Assembly: GCF_900230225.1 (NCBI RefSeq)
Contig: NZ_OCNH01000003.1
Location: forward strand, 558,001 to 622,000
DNA from: Spirosoma fluviale
Lineage (GTDB): Bacteria; Bacteroidota; Bacteroidia; Cytophagales; Spirosomataceae
DNA length: 64,000 bases
Reading direction: 5' to 3'
A model generated the notes under the pieces. The model made no database searches and was not told the DNA's origin. It worked only from the letters and a program-made list of their open reading frames with translations. A program made the translations under genes and the position numbers. Positions 26,494-35,732 of this stretch are shown here, one piece after another; positions within the stretch are counted from its first letter, which is position 1; each line of letters begins with the position of its first letter.

Positions 26494-27036
26494 ATGACAA
26501 GCAACTATCCTATTGAATCCATCCTCGGCAGCGTCATTCAGGGTGATCAGGCTGCCTTTGCAAAGCTTTATCGGCACTACCGCACTCCAGCCCTCAAATT
26601 CTGTTTTTATCTGGTGAAAGACCAGGAAGAGGCTGAGAACATGATTCATGATCTTTTTATCAAAATCTGGGAGCGACGCACCCAAATCAACCCAACCCTG
26701 AATTTTAACTCCTACTTGTTTACCTGCCTTCGAAACATGGCGTTCGATTACCTGAAGCAGGTCGAAAAAAGCCAGCTCCTCCGGCAGCGTTACATGGAAC
26801 AGATGGAGAGCGTTCCGGAAGAACCCGACGATCAGGAAGCCCGCATTCAGTTGCTCGAAGTAGCGATCAACTCCCTTTCCGAAAAACGAAAAATGATTCT
26901 GCTCATGAATGTCGAGGGGGGTAAATCCTATCAGGAGATTGCGGAGATGCTGCGCATTTCCAAAAATACCGTCAAAAATCAACTCGTAAAAGCCAAGCAG
27001 CTCCTGCGCGAAAAGCTCGATTTCGCCCTTTATTAA
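26494..27036 (+). CDS. ECF RNA polymerase sigma factor (Bacteroidetes sigma-70 family)
   Basis: 180 residues. Region 2 at about 25-92 (FAKLYRHYRTPALKFC, then DLFIKIWERR and NSYLFTCLRNMAFDYLK). Region 4 at about 122-175 with the helix-turn-helix LPxxKRKMILLMNVEGGKSYQEIAEMLRISKNTVKNQLVKAKQ. Proteins of this kind normally pair with a membrane anti-sigma factor (FecR type) and switch on a neighbouring SusCD locus. Here the SusC/SusD genes follow, but the only ORF between is 65 residues long. The 229 bp between the sigma gene and that ORF hold nothing recognisable. It probably directs transcription of the SusCD block. Confidence 0.93.
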   Translation: MTSNYPIESILGSVIQGDQAAFAKLYRHYRTPALKFCFYLVKDQEEAENMIHDLFIKIWERRTQINPTLNFNSYLFTCLRNMAFDYLKQVEKSQLLRQRYMEQMESVPEEPDDQEARIQLLEVAINSLSEKRKMILLMNVEGGKSYQEIAEMLRISKNTVKNQLVKAKQLLREKLDFALY

Positions 27037-27265
27037 TCATCTGTACGCCAAGTTGTGAACTAATGGCTTGGTCGTGTTAGCGATCACCCTGCACCTTGTG
27101 TTACCTATATAGATGTCGGTTAGCCTGTTTTTGGCTGGAATTCGCGGGTGCCTGCCGGGACATGCGAAGGGCCGGTCTGCTCGTTGAAAAAATAAGTGGC
27201 CTAGGGATAGTCCTTTATATGACGTTGTCCGTATTATAGGCAAACCCGCTAACGGTTACGATACA

Positions 27266-27463
27266 ATGTCAACGGCTGACAGTAACTATCTGATCCAACA
27301 ACTGCTCCGTAGCCAACTAACGAGAACAGAACTGGACGAATTCCTGGCTGGGCTGCATGATGAAGACGACGTCCGGGTGTATTCGGAGGTACTGGAAGCT
27401 TTCTTTATCGAACTACTGAAACAACACAAGCAGCAGCCTGAACCTGATCCGCAGGCTGACTAA
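27266..27463 (+). CDS. Small protein like the N-terminal domain of a FecR-type anti-sigma factor
   Basis: 65 residues, ATG at 27266. The sequence has SNYLIQQLLRSQLTRTELDEFL, then a helix rich in acidic residues (VYSEVLEAFFIELLKQH). Bacteroidota FecR anti-sigma factors start with a similar cytoplasmic helical bundle that binds the sigma factor. The membrane helix and the periplasmic FecR domain are missing; the frame ends in a short Pro/Asp tail. It stops 80 bp before SusC. It could be a free-standing soluble anti-sigma factor, or the relic of a longer one. The similarity is judged by pattern only. Confidence 0.6.
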   Translation: MSTADSNYLIQQLLRSQLTRTELDEFLAGLHDEDDVRVYSEVLEAFFIELLKQHKQQPEPDPQAD

Positions 27464-27543
27464 GAAATACCCCTTCAACCCGTACTTATCCAAAACCCGT
27501 TTTTAACCCTTTGTATTTACTGACTATTTATAACTGAACACGC

Positions 27544-30500
27544 ATGAAACCATTTTCTACTTTTCAGTTGATTTTGAGGCAAACCCTAACCATCGCTCTG
27601 CTGATGGGAGTTTGCGCTCTGCACACGTTGGCCGTTGGGTCGGCTACGGGCAAGCCGCCCAGAACGATTACCGGGAGCGTTACTCTGGGCACTAACAACC
27701 AGTCGGTGGCGGGTGTCAATATCCTGGTAAAAGGTACCCAGCTTGGCACCGTCACCGACCAGCGGGGTAATTACGCCATTACCGTAAGCACCGACAATGC
27801 GGTGCTCGTCTATTCATTTATCGGCTACAAAACGCAGGAGATTACGGTCGGTAACCGGTCGGTTATTGATGTGGCGCTGGTTGAGAACAACGAGGTGCTG
27901 GGCGAAGTCGTGGTTACGGCTCTGGGTATCAAGCGCGAAGCTCGCTCATTGGGGTATGCCGTTGGGGAGGTGCAGGGCAAAGACCTGAGCCGGGTAGCGC
28001 AGGAAAACGTACTGAACTCGCTGGCGGGCCGTGTGCCGGGCGTTCAGATCAGCTCAACCGGGCCGTCGGGTTCGTCGGTGAGCATGATCATTCGCGGGGC
28101 CAAATCCCTCAATACTGACAACCAGCCGCTGTTTGTGGTCGATGGGGTACCGGTCGCCAACTCGCTCAACAATGTTAGTCAGATTGGTAACGATAACCGC
28201 GTCGATTACGGAAACGCCATTTCCGACATTAACCCCGACGATGTGGAGAACATATCCATCCTGAAAGGCCCCAGCGCGGCTGCCCTGTATGGCTCACGGG
28301 CGGCTAACGGCGTGGTGCTGATCACGACCAAAAGCGGATCAAAATCGCAGAAGATGACGGTGTCGGTTTCGTCGAACACCGTTTTCGACCAGCCTTACCG
28401 ATACCTGAAAATGGGCTCACAGTTTGCCACCGGTATTTTGCCGTTTACGCCGGAAAATAATCCGTATCCGGGGGGTATTCTCCAAATCGACGAGAGTTCG
28501 GCAGGTGGGGTTGGTCCCGAACTGGACAAAGGATATAACGCCATTCAATGGAACAGCCCCACAGGCCCCGACGGCAAGAAAATTCCGACGCCCCTGGTGT
28601 CGCACCCGAACAACATTCGTGACTTTGTTAGAACTGGTATTACGAGCACCAACGGCGTATCCATCGCCAACAATTCGGAGAAGGTCACTTACCGGTTGTC
28701 TTATTCCAACATGAATAGCCGGGGTATTGTGCCGAACTCCGATCTGTTCAAGAACACGCTGGCGATCAACACATCGGTGCGGGTCAATGATAAACTGACG
28801 CTGAGCACCAACCTGGACTTCAGCCGGAGTAATTCCAACAACCGGCCCGCCGGCGAACGGGGCACCAACCCGCTGCAATGGGCATATGGCGTCGGCTCAC
28901 ACATCGACATCAACGAGTTGCGGGATTACTGGGTGCCCGGTAAAGAAGGACTGCAACAGAAGTCGCAAAGTATCGGCAACTACAACAACCCGTACTTTCT
29001 GGCTTATGAGGTCAACAACAGCTTCGTTCGCGACCGGGTGTTTGGCAACCTCAAAGCCGAATGGCAGCTTACGCCCGAGATTAAACTGATGGGCCGCTAC
29101 GCGCTCGATACCTACTCGGAGCAGCGGGAAACCAAAATTGCCAAGAGCTATACCGGCGAACCCAACGGGGCCTACGGGCTGATCAACCTCAAACGCTACG
29201 AGCGAAATGCCGACTTCCTGGCCACCTACACCAAGCGGTTCAATGCGCTGAGCGTTGTGGTATCGGCAGGCGGAAACAACCGGTATTCGCAGTCATCGGA
29301 TCTGAGCACGAGCAGTCGGAACGGTGCGGGATTGGTTATTCCGGGTCTGTACACCATCCAGAACATCGCGCCAAACAACCTTCAGTATAACAATTACCTG
29401 TACAAAAAGGCCATTTACAGCGTTTACGGAATGGCCAATCTGGGCTTTAAGGACATGATCTACCTGGACCTGACCGCCCGCAACGATTGGTCAAGTACCC
29501 TACCGGTCGATAATCGTTCGTACTTCTATCCATCGGCTTCGCTGAGTGTGCTGCTCAACGAAATGATCCATATGCCCAACAGCGTCGATCTGTTCAAGCT
29601 TCGGGGCGGTATTGCGCAGGTGGGTAACGATGCCAATCCGTACAGCCTGTTTGCTACTCTGGGCGATGCCGGTGCCTGGAATGGCGTGACCCGCCTGTCC
29701 AAATCGGGGGGTATTCTGCTGCCCAATCTGAAGCCGGAGATCGCTACATCCTACGAAGTGGGTATCGACTACAACATGTTCCGGAACCGGCTCCGGTTCT
29801 CGGGAACGTACTACACCTCCGAAAACCGGAACCAGATTCTGCCTTCGCAAATTGCTCCGTCGTCGGGCTTTACTACCAAGAGCATCAACGCCGGTCTGCT
29901 CGAAAGCCGGGGTGTTGAACTCTCGCTGGGCGGTACGCTGGTTGAAAAAGGAGGCCTGCGCTGGGACCTGACCACAAACTACACCAAAAACACGACCCGC
30001 ATCAAAGAACTGGCGGAGAGCATACCGTACTATACCTTGTGGACCGATGCCAAAGGCGGTGCCTGGACGTACGTGGGCGATAAAGTGGGCGACATTTACG
30101 ATGCGGAGATCATTACCGTAACCGACAAAAACTCTCCTTATTTCGGCTATCCTATTCTGGACAACGACGGTTCCTGGCAGAGCAGGAGTGCGTCAACATC
30201 CAAGAACAAAATCGGCAACTTCAACCCCAACTTCATCCTGGGCGCACAGAGTTCGCTCTCGTATAAAGGCTTCACGCTCAACCTATCCCTCGACTGGCGG
30301 TCGGGTGGCGATTTCGTATCGCAGACGTACCGCTATATGGAATCGGATCTGCGTTCGCAGCGGTTTCTGGACAACCTGATCAATCCCGGCGGCCGTACCG
30401 GCGATGCGCTTCGTAACTGGCTGGTCGAGAATGCCGATCAGTACATCAAGATTCAGGGAAACAACTTCCCGATTGTGGGCGGCCCAACCAGTGCATACGG

Positions 30501-30957
30501 CGGGTATCCCTTTGAATTTGGCGGTAAAACCTATGCCTATGGCGTGTTCAATCCGGGCGTACTGGCTCAGTATGACGATAAAGGCAACATAATTGGCTAT
30601 ACCGAAAATCTGGGTGGTGCCGATACCAAAATTATTCCTTATGGGGATAACTACCCCTGGAGCTTTACCCGGGCGGCTACTTTCGATGCCTCGTTTGTTA
30701 AACTTCGGGAGATCTCGCTGGGCTACGACCTGCCCGCCAAATTCGTTAAATCCATTGGCTTGCAGAACGCCAGTTTCTCAGTCTACAGCCGCAACATCAT
30801 TCTCTGGACCGCTGCCAAGATCAATGTCGATCCCGAAATGGCTTTCCAGCCCCAGTCCAGTCCGCAGGCGGGTACCCAGTTCAAACAGGGGATTGAACGC
30901 TATAACGTAACCCCCTGGGTTATTCCGGTTGGTTTCAAACTTGGCCTCACGTTCTAA
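27544..30957 (+). CDS. SusC/RagA-family TonB-dependent outer-membrane transporter
   Basis: 1137 residues. Signal peptide about 1-31, a carboxypeptidase-D regulatory-like domain (about 40-125), then the plug (about 135-250) with the family signature NPDDVENISILKGPSAAALYGSRAANGVVLITTKSG split over 225-262. A 22-strand barrel follows to the C-terminus (ends FKLGLTF). The N-terminal STN domain used for signalling to FecR is absent, which fits the missing full-length anti-sigma factor. With its SusD partner (21 bp downstream) it should import an oligomeric nutrient with TonB energy. The ligand cannot be told from sequence. Confidence 0.95.
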   Translation: MKPFSTFQLILRQTLTIALLMGVCALHTLAVGSATGKPPRTITGSVTLGTNNQSVAGVNILVKGTQLGTVTDQRGNYAITVSTDNAVLVYSFIGYKTQEITVGNRSVIDVALVENNEVLGEVVVTALGIKREARSLGYAVGEVQGKDLSRVAQENVLNSLAGRVPGVQISSTGPSGSSVSMIIRGAKSLNTDNQPLFVVDGVPVANSLNNVSQIGNDNRVDYGNAISDINPDDVENISILKGPSAAALYGSRAANGVVLITTKSGSKSQKMTVSVSSNTVFDQPYRYLKMGSQFATGILPFTPENNPYPGGILQIDESSAGGVGPELDKGYNAIQWNSPTGPDGKKIPTPLVSHPNNIRDFVRTGITSTNGVSIANNSEKVTYRLSYSNMNSRGIVPNSDLFKNTLAINTSVRVNDKLTLSTNLDFSRSNSNNRPAGERGTNPLQWAYGVGSHIDINELRDYWVPGKEGLQQKSQSIGNYNNPYFLAYEVNNSFVRDRVFGNLKAEWQLTPEIKLMGRYALDTYSEQRETKIAKSYTGEPNGAYGLINLKRYERNADFLATYTKRFNALSVVVSAGGNNRYSQSSDLSTSSRNGAGLVIPGLYTIQNIAPNNLQYNNYLYKKAIYSVYGMANLGFKDMIYLDLTARNDWSSTLPVDNRSYFYPSASLSVLLNEMIHMPNSVDLFKLRGGIAQVGNDANPYSLFATLGDAGAWNGVTRLSKSGGILLPNLKPEIATSYEVGIDYNMFRNRLRFSGTYYTSENRNQILPSQIAPSSGFTTKSINAGLLESRGVELSLGGTLVEKGGLRWDLTTNYTKNTTRIKELAESIPYYTLWTDAKGGAWTYVGDKVGDIYDAEIITVTDKNSPYFGYPILDNDGSWQSRSASTSKNKIGNFNPNFILGAQSSLSYKGFTLNLSLDWRSGGDFVSQTYRYMESDLRSQRFLDNLINPGGRTGDALRNWLVENADQYIKIQGNNFPIVGGPTSAYGGYPFEFGGKTYAYGVFNPGVLAQYDDKGNIIGYTENLGGADTKIIPYGDNYPWSFTRAATFDASFVKLREISLGYDLPAKFVKSIGLQNASFSVYSRNIILWTAAKINVDPEMAFQPQSSPQAGTQFKQGIERYNVTPWVIPVGFKLGLTF

Positions 30958-30978
30958 GCACGTCAAAACTAGTTAGCC

Positions 30979-32622
30979 ATGAAAAATATCCTGAAAAAGA
31001 ACACTGTCTGCCTGGTTCTGTTTGTGTCTTTCCTGTTTTCCTGCAAAGACCTGAGCCAGTTGAATATAAACCCGAACGGCGTACAGCCCGAAACGGTCAA
31101 CCCGAACCTGATTCTGCCCACCGTGCTCACCGAGACCGGGAAGGCGTTCGTAAACCTTGGCTTTCAGGACATTGCCGGGGTGGTTCAGCACACGCAGAAA
31201 GATGCCTGGTTTAACGGGCACAACGATTACGACTGGGGGGGCGACCAAAGCTGGACCCCTTACTACGACCTGCTCCGCAACAATGACCTGCTCTACCAGC
31301 GGTCGGTTACGCTCAATATGGAATTTCAGCAGGGGGTGGCGCTGGTCATGAAATCCATGATCTTTGGCCTCATCACCGACCTGTGGGGTGATGCGCCGTA
31401 CACCAATGCGCTGAAAGGCGAAGCGGGTGGGGCAGATTACATAACGCCAAAATTTGACGATCAGGCCACGATTTACGCGGGCATTCTGGCCGATCTGGAC
31501 AAAGCCAGCACTTTATTGTCGAAACCCAAAACGGCCTACTCCAGTATTGTGGAAAGTGCCGATGTGTATTACGGGGGCGATCCGACGAAGTGGCAAAAGC
31601 TGGCCAATTCGCTCAAGCTCCGCTACCTGATGCGCATTTCGGCCAAACAGCCCGATATAGCCAAAGCCGGTATTGAGAAAATCGTTGCTAATCCGGCTCA
31701 ATTCCCGATTATCGACGATGCTTCGGCCGATGCTACTATGGCGTTTGTGGGTAATAACTCGGGCGATGCCTGGCCATCGAACACGGTATTTGACATCAGC
31801 GGCAGCAACTACCGCCGGATAAAAATGTGTACGACCCTTCTCAAACCCATGCAGGCAACGAACGACCCACGGCTCGCTATCTGGGCGAAGAAGGTAGAGA
31901 TTCCGCTCTCGGTCGATGCCACAATGCCCGCCGGTACGGACAAGATTATGAACGGGGTGCGGTATCTGTCGCCGGATAAAGTTGGATCAACGCCCGTCGA
32001 TACCGACCCGAATTACGTAGGGCTTCCCCCCAGTGTATCGCAGCTGCCATCGGGTTATAACTTCAATCCAACGCCGGGCCAGACCTCGGTCAACCCGCAC
32101 GTTTCGTACCTGAACGAGATTTATACCCAGGCCAAAGGCCCGCTATTGAAAGCCCGGCTGATGTCGGCGGCTGAAGTGCGGTTCATTCTAGCCGAAGCTG
32201 CCCTGAAAGGCTGGGTCGCCGGGGATGCCAAAACGCAGTACGAAGCCGGGGTGAGAGCATCGCTCACCACCTGGGGTGTTGGTAGCAGTTACGCTACATT
32301 CATTACCCAGAAAGGTGTCGCTTACGAAGGTACACTGGCGCAGATTATCGGTCAGAAATGGATTGCGAGCTGGACAAATGGTACGGAGGCATGGTTCGAC
32401 TACCGGCGTACCGGTTTACCGGCCTTGTCGGCGGGTGTTGCGGCTAAGCGGAAAGCACTGCCGCTGCGGTTTTACTACATGCGCGATGAGCTGAACCTCA
32501 ACAAAGCCAATGCCGGAGCCGCCGTCGATAAACTGGAGGTAACCGCCAACTCCCAGTCCGACGGCAAAAACAGCGCCTGGTCGAAACCGTGGCTGGTTCA
32601 GGGAACCGGTAAACCCTGGTAG
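30979..32622 (+). CDS. SusD/RagB-family outer-membrane lipoprotein
   Basis: 547 residues of the SusD-like-2 type. Signal peptide with lipobox LFSC (cysteine at about 22), then LSQLNINPNGVQPETVNPNLILPTVLTE, typical of the subfamily. A TPR-like helical body follows, and the late motif LAQIIGQKWIASWTNGTEAWFDYRRTGLP (about 450-480) is highly characteristic. It caps the SusC barrel on the cell surface and binds the nutrient. It is followed by a 42-bp inverted repeat before the ceramidase-like gene. Confidence 0.94.
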   Translation: MKNILKKNTVCLVLFVSFLFSCKDLSQLNINPNGVQPETVNPNLILPTVLTETGKAFVNLGFQDIAGVVQHTQKDAWFNGHNDYDWGGDQSWTPYYDLLRNNDLLYQRSVTLNMEFQQGVALVMKSMIFGLITDLWGDAPYTNALKGEAGGADYITPKFDDQATIYAGILADLDKASTLLSKPKTAYSSIVESADVYYGGDPTKWQKLANSLKLRYLMRISAKQPDIAKAGIEKIVANPAQFPIIDDASADATMAFVGNNSGDAWPSNTVFDISGSNYRRIKMCTTLLKPMQATNDPRLAIWAKKVEIPLSVDATMPAGTDKIMNGVRYLSPDKVGSTPVDTDPNYVGLPPSVSQLPSGYNFNPTPGQTSVNPHVSYLNEIYTQAKGPLLKARLMSAAEVRFILAEAALKGWVAGDAKTQYEAGVRASLTTWGVGSSYATFITQKGVAYEGTLAQIIGQKWIASWTNGTEAWFDYRRTGLPALSAGVAAKRKALPLRFYYMRDELNLNKANAGAAVDKLEVTANSQSDGKNSAWSKPWLVQGTGKPW

Positions 32623-32631
32623 AGTTTTGTT

Positions 32632-32733
32632 TTGTAGGGGACCGCATCCTGCTGTCCAGCCGTCAGGCTAAAAATTTTCCATTAATTGCAATTTTAGCCT
32701 GACGGCTGGACAGCAGGATGCGGTCCCCTACAA
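32632..32733. repeat. Long perfect inverted repeat (42-bp arms)
   Basis: Arms 32632-32673 and 32692-32733 are exact reverse complements around an 18-bp AT-rich loop. Each arm is itself made of small palindromes (for example AGCCGTCAGGCT). It fills nearly the whole gap between SusD and the ceramidase-like gene. There is no U-tract directly after it, so it is more than a simple terminator; it may be a dispersed palindromic element, or a transcript-processing hairpin that lowers downstream expression. Confidence 0.8.
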
Positions 32734-32749
32734 TAGTGCTTTGCCCTAC

Positions 32750-34021
32750 ATGAAAAAAATCGCCGTTGCGCTCATTATTTTCGGATTAACGGTCGTTTCC
32801 GTTTCCGCTCAGGTCTTTAAGGCAGGGGCGGCCGTTCGGCTGATTACCCCGAGTCCTCTGCTGCCCGTTTCCGGCGGAATTGGTACGCCCAAAAAAGCGG
32901 TCGAGGCAAAAGGGGAGTTGTTCGTCCGGGCCTGTGTTTTTGAACGGGGTGGCACACGCGTTGCCATCGTTAGCGTCGATAACCTGGGCTGGCCGTCGGT
33001 CCTGGGGAATAAATCGAGGGCGCTCATTAAGGGAATCCCGCCCGAAAATGTCCTGATCGGTGCTACGCATACCCACAGTGGACCGGATGCCTATGGCTTC
33101 CCTAACGAGAAAGGAGAGTCTTTTGCCGACCTTCCGTATCTGGACAAGTGCGTACACGCCATTGCCGATGCCGTCAACGAAGCGCTGGCAACGGCCAGTC
33201 CGGCCACCCTGAAAATTGCCGTTGGCGATGCCAAAGGACAGATCGCCTACAACTATTACGCCCCTGCTTTGTACGACCCTCGCTGCGGGGTTATACAGGC
33301 CATTGCCACCTCCGGCACAAATGCCGGTAAGCCCATTGTAACGCTGGTGAACTACGCCATTCACCCAGAGGTGATCGGCTCGGACCGGGGTATCCTTAGC
33401 CCGGATTTGTGCGGCCCGCTTTGTCAGCGAATCGAGTCGAAAGCGGGGGGCGTGGCCCTGTTCATGAACGGCGCTCAGGGCGGCATGGTCACCGCCGACA
33501 ACCGAAGAGAAAACGGCAAAGAAGCCAACACCTGGGAGGAGTGTACCCGCATCGGCGAACTGCTGGCCGACGAAGCCCTGCGTATTGTAACCCCCGCTGA
33601 GCCACAAGCGAACCCAACTTTATTCTGTACCACCCGTAACGTAACCTTTCCCATCGAGTCGGAGGTGATGAAGTACATCGTCAAAAACTCACTGTTGAAG
33701 TACCCCGTAGCCGCCGGGGATAAGGTAGTGGCTCAGGTAAACCTTCTCAATCTTGGCAGCGCGCAGATACTCACCATTCCCGGCGAAGCCTTGCCCAACA
33801 TCGGGTATTACCTGAAACGACACATGCACGCCAGTGTACCTTTGTTATTCGGCCTGACCAACGACGCCTTTGGGTATATGCTCACCAAAGTAGACTTCAA
33901 CAGTTTTAAACGCTATGAGTACATCAGCCGAACGAGCCTTGGCGAAAACACGGCGGAGATTTATATGGACGAAGCCCTGAAACTAATTGCTGACTCGCCC
34001 AAGGCAGACGGCTATAAATAG
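32750..34021 (+). CDS. Neutral/alkaline ceramidase N-terminal-domain protein
   Basis: About 423 residues from the ATG at 32750; the frame also opens at a TTG at 32741. Signal peptide MKKIAVALIIFGLTVVSVSAQ. The core matches the neutral ceramidase N-terminal domain: FKAGAAVRLITPSPLLPVSG at the start, VRACVFERGGTRVAIVSVDNLG, the zinc-site motif IGATHTHSGPD (about 104-114), VNYAIHPEV near 205, and MNGAQGGMV near 240. The C-terminal Ig-like domain of true ceramidases is missing (about 650-750 residues in full-length enzymes). Neutral ceramidases cleave the N-acyl bond of ceramide; short relatives have unknown substrates, possibly other N-acyl compounds. Exported; probably coexpressed with SusCD. 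Confidence 0.88.
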   Translation: MKKIAVALIIFGLTVVSVSAQVFKAGAAVRLITPSPLLPVSGGIGTPKKAVEAKGELFVRACVFERGGTRVAIVSVDNLGWPSVLGNKSRALIKGIPPENVLIGATHTHSGPDAYGFPNEKGESFADLPYLDKCVHAIADAVNEALATASPATLKIAVGDAKGQIAYNYYAPALYDPRCGVIQAIATSGTNAGKPIVTLVNYAIHPEVIGSDRGILSPDLCGPLCQRIESKAGGVALFMNGAQGGMVTADNRRENGKEANTWEECTRIGELLADEALRIVTPAEPQANPTLFCTTRNVTFPIESEVMKYIVKNSLLKYPVAAGDKVVAQVNLLNLGSAQILTIPGEALPNIGYYLKRHMHASVPLLFGLTNDAFGYMLTKVDFNSFKRYEYISRTSLGENTAEIYMDEALKLIADSPKADGYK

Positions 34022-34123
34022 CGTAAATGCCCTGTCCGTTCAGAATGACCAACTCGCATTACTGACTAACTTCCTAAACCCTGTCTCCCGCTCCTGTAAA
34101 GGGGTGGGAGAACCTTTTACTCC

Positions 34124-35497
34124 ATGAAACTAAATCGATTCAAAACCCTTGCCCTCGCCGGTCTCCTTGGTGTCAGCGCCCTTTTTTCGTTCGAACTGCC
34201 CGAACCCGCCGACGTCATCACCCCGGCCACTGCGCTGGAGAGCTACCTGAAAAATGGCGATCAGTCGTCCAAGTGGGAAGTGAAAGACACCTATACTTAT
34301 GGCGACATTACGGCCTATGAGGTGATGCTTACTTCCCAGAAATGGCGTGAACACCTCTGGAAACACCAGCTAACCGTCATGGTGCCGAAAGAAGTTACCC
34401 AGGACGGAGCTTTGCTGTTTATTACGGGCGGGTCTCTCAAAGAAGGCGAACCCAGATGGAACGGCCGCGAGGATGGATTCAACCGGGCCATGAGTACACT
34501 GGCTACGAAAAACAAGGCCATCGTGGCCGTACTTCGGCAAACGCCCAACCAGCCGCTGTACGATAATCTGACGGAAGACGCTCTGATCTCGTACACCCTG
34601 CACCAGTTTAAAAAAGACGGGGATTACTCCTGGCCGCTGCTTTTCCCGATGACGAAAAGCGCCGTTCGGGCCATGGACGCCGTGCAGGAACTGGCCAAAC
34701 AGACGCTGCACAAAGACGTTAACCGCTTCGTGGTTTCGGGGGCCTCCAAGCGTGGCTGGACCACCTGGCTAACGGGAGCCAGCGACAAACGCGTTGCGGC
34801 CATTGCGCCCATGGTTATCGATGTGCTGAACATGCCCGTCAATCTGGATTACCAGATGAAGGTCTGGAATAAGTATAGCGAACAGATCGAAGACTACGTG
34901 AAAATTGGTATTCCGCAAACGGTACACAGCAAGGAAGGGGCGGCTATCAACCAGATGATCGACCCTTATTCGTACCGCAAGAAGCTAACCATGCCGAAAA
35001 TACTCATTATGGGCACCAACGATGAATACTGGACGGTCGATGCCGTGAAACACTACATTGGCCAGATTCCGGGCGAGAATCATATTCATTACGTACCTAA
35101 TGTAGGGCATGATCTGGGCGATAAACGGCAGGCGCTGGAAGCCCTGAACGCGTTCTTCGGAACGACCCTGAATCGCCAACCGTACCCGGCCTGCCAGTGG
35201 ACCGTGACAACCACCAAAACAGGGGTGAACCTGACCGTAAAAGCCACCGCCGATCTGCTCGAAGACGCCGTTATCTGGTCGGCGAATTCAACGGATATGG
35301 TTTTTCAGGACGAGAAATGGGAGGGCAAAAACCTGGGTGTCAAAAACAAAGGAGCTGTGACACTAACCGACATGTATCCGGCATCGGGCTTCCGGGCGTT
35401 CTACGTCGATCTGAAGTACAAATCCCCGACGGGCGGCACCTACACGGAAAGTACCCGTATGTTCGTAACCGATAACGACGAGATTTTCCTGAACTAA
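34124..35497 (+). CDS. PhoPQ-activated pathogenicity-related (PqaA-type) alpha/beta hydrolase
   Basis: 457 residues. Signal peptide about 1-22. The domain has the family's VWKHQLTVMVPKEV-like strand, LLFITGGSLKEGEPRWNG, and a nucleophile-elbow-like motif FVVSGASKRGWTTWL (about 204-218), with Ser in GASKRG as candidate nucleophile. The candidate acid and histidine are in MGTNDEYWTVDA and VPNVGHDLGDKRQ (about 300-340). PqaA was first noted as a PhoP/PhoQ-regulated Salmonella gene; the reaction is unknown. The fold is alpha/beta hydrolase, so an exported esterase or amidase is likely. It follows the ceramidase-like gene by 102 bp, in the same direction. Confidence 0.88.
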   Translation: MKLNRFKTLALAGLLGVSALFSFELPEPADVITPATALESYLKNGDQSSKWEVKDTYTYGDITAYEVMLTSQKWREHLWKHQLTVMVPKEVTQDGALLFITGGSLKEGEPRWNGREDGFNRAMSTLATKNKAIVAVLRQTPNQPLYDNLTEDALISYTLHQFKKDGDYSWPLLFPMTKSAVRAMDAVQELAKQTLHKDVNRFVVSGASKRGWTTWLTGASDKRVAAIAPMVIDVLNMPVNLDYQMKVWNKYSEQIEDYVKIGIPQTVHSKEGAAINQMIDPYSYRKKLTMPKILIMGTNDEYWTVDAVKHYIGQIPGENHIHYVPNVGHDLGDKRQALEALNAFFGTTLNRQPYPACQWTVTTTKTGVNLTVKATADLLEDAVIWSANSTDMVFQDEKWEGKNLGVKNKGAVTLTDMYPASGFRAFYVDLKYKSPTGGTYTESTRMFVTDNDEIFLN

Positions 35498-35571
35498 CGA
35501 TCTTGCCGTCTTTCTTTAAAAACGGTCAACCCGAACCTTAGTTGCCTACCTCTTTTCATAGTGCATGCATG

Positions 35572-35633
35572 AATTCGGGTTCACGCCGTGAAATCGAGTT
35601 CATGTCGTGAAGTCGGGTTCTCAAACCCGAATT
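35572..35633. repeat. Inverted repeat enclosing two 19-bp tandem units
   Basis: AATTCGGGTT (35572-35581) pairs with AACCCGAATT (35624-35633). Between them, two related 19-bp units each carry a tiny hairpin (TTCACGCCGTGAA and TTCATGTCGTGAA). The right end overlaps a third hairpin, CGGGTTCTCAAACCCG. Confidence 0.6.
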
Positions 35634-35693
35634 TGGTAGGTTTCTCAAAACCTACTGACTAATGATCCGGTAGGTTTTGAGAAACCTACCAAA
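35632..35693. repeat. Inverted repeat with 24-bp arms and self-complementary arms
   Basis: Arms 35632-35655 and 35670-35693 are exact reverse complements with a 14-bp loop. Each arm also folds on itself (GTAGG-TTTCTCAAAA-CCTAC), so the element can form one long stem or two short ones. Confidence 0.75.
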
Positions 35694-35715
35694 AGTCAGG
35701 TTTGAGAACCTGACT
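35694..35715. repeat. Short hairpin of the same loop type
   Basis: AGTCAGGTT and AACCTGACT flank TGAG. The inner TTTGAGAA is the reverse complement of the loop in the neighbouring hairpins, while the stem is different. Confidence 0.6.
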
Positions 35716-35732
35716 CCACACCTTTAAAACCA

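Noticed and set aside
27037..27265. A hidden anti-sigma gene between the sigma factor and the 65-residue ORF
   Set aside because: All three plus-strand frames are interrupted and no membrane helix or FecR-like segment could be read.
35572..35715. CRISPR array from the repeated hairpins
   Set aside because: The repeats are palindromic and adjacent, of different sequence, with no unique spacers and no cas gene.
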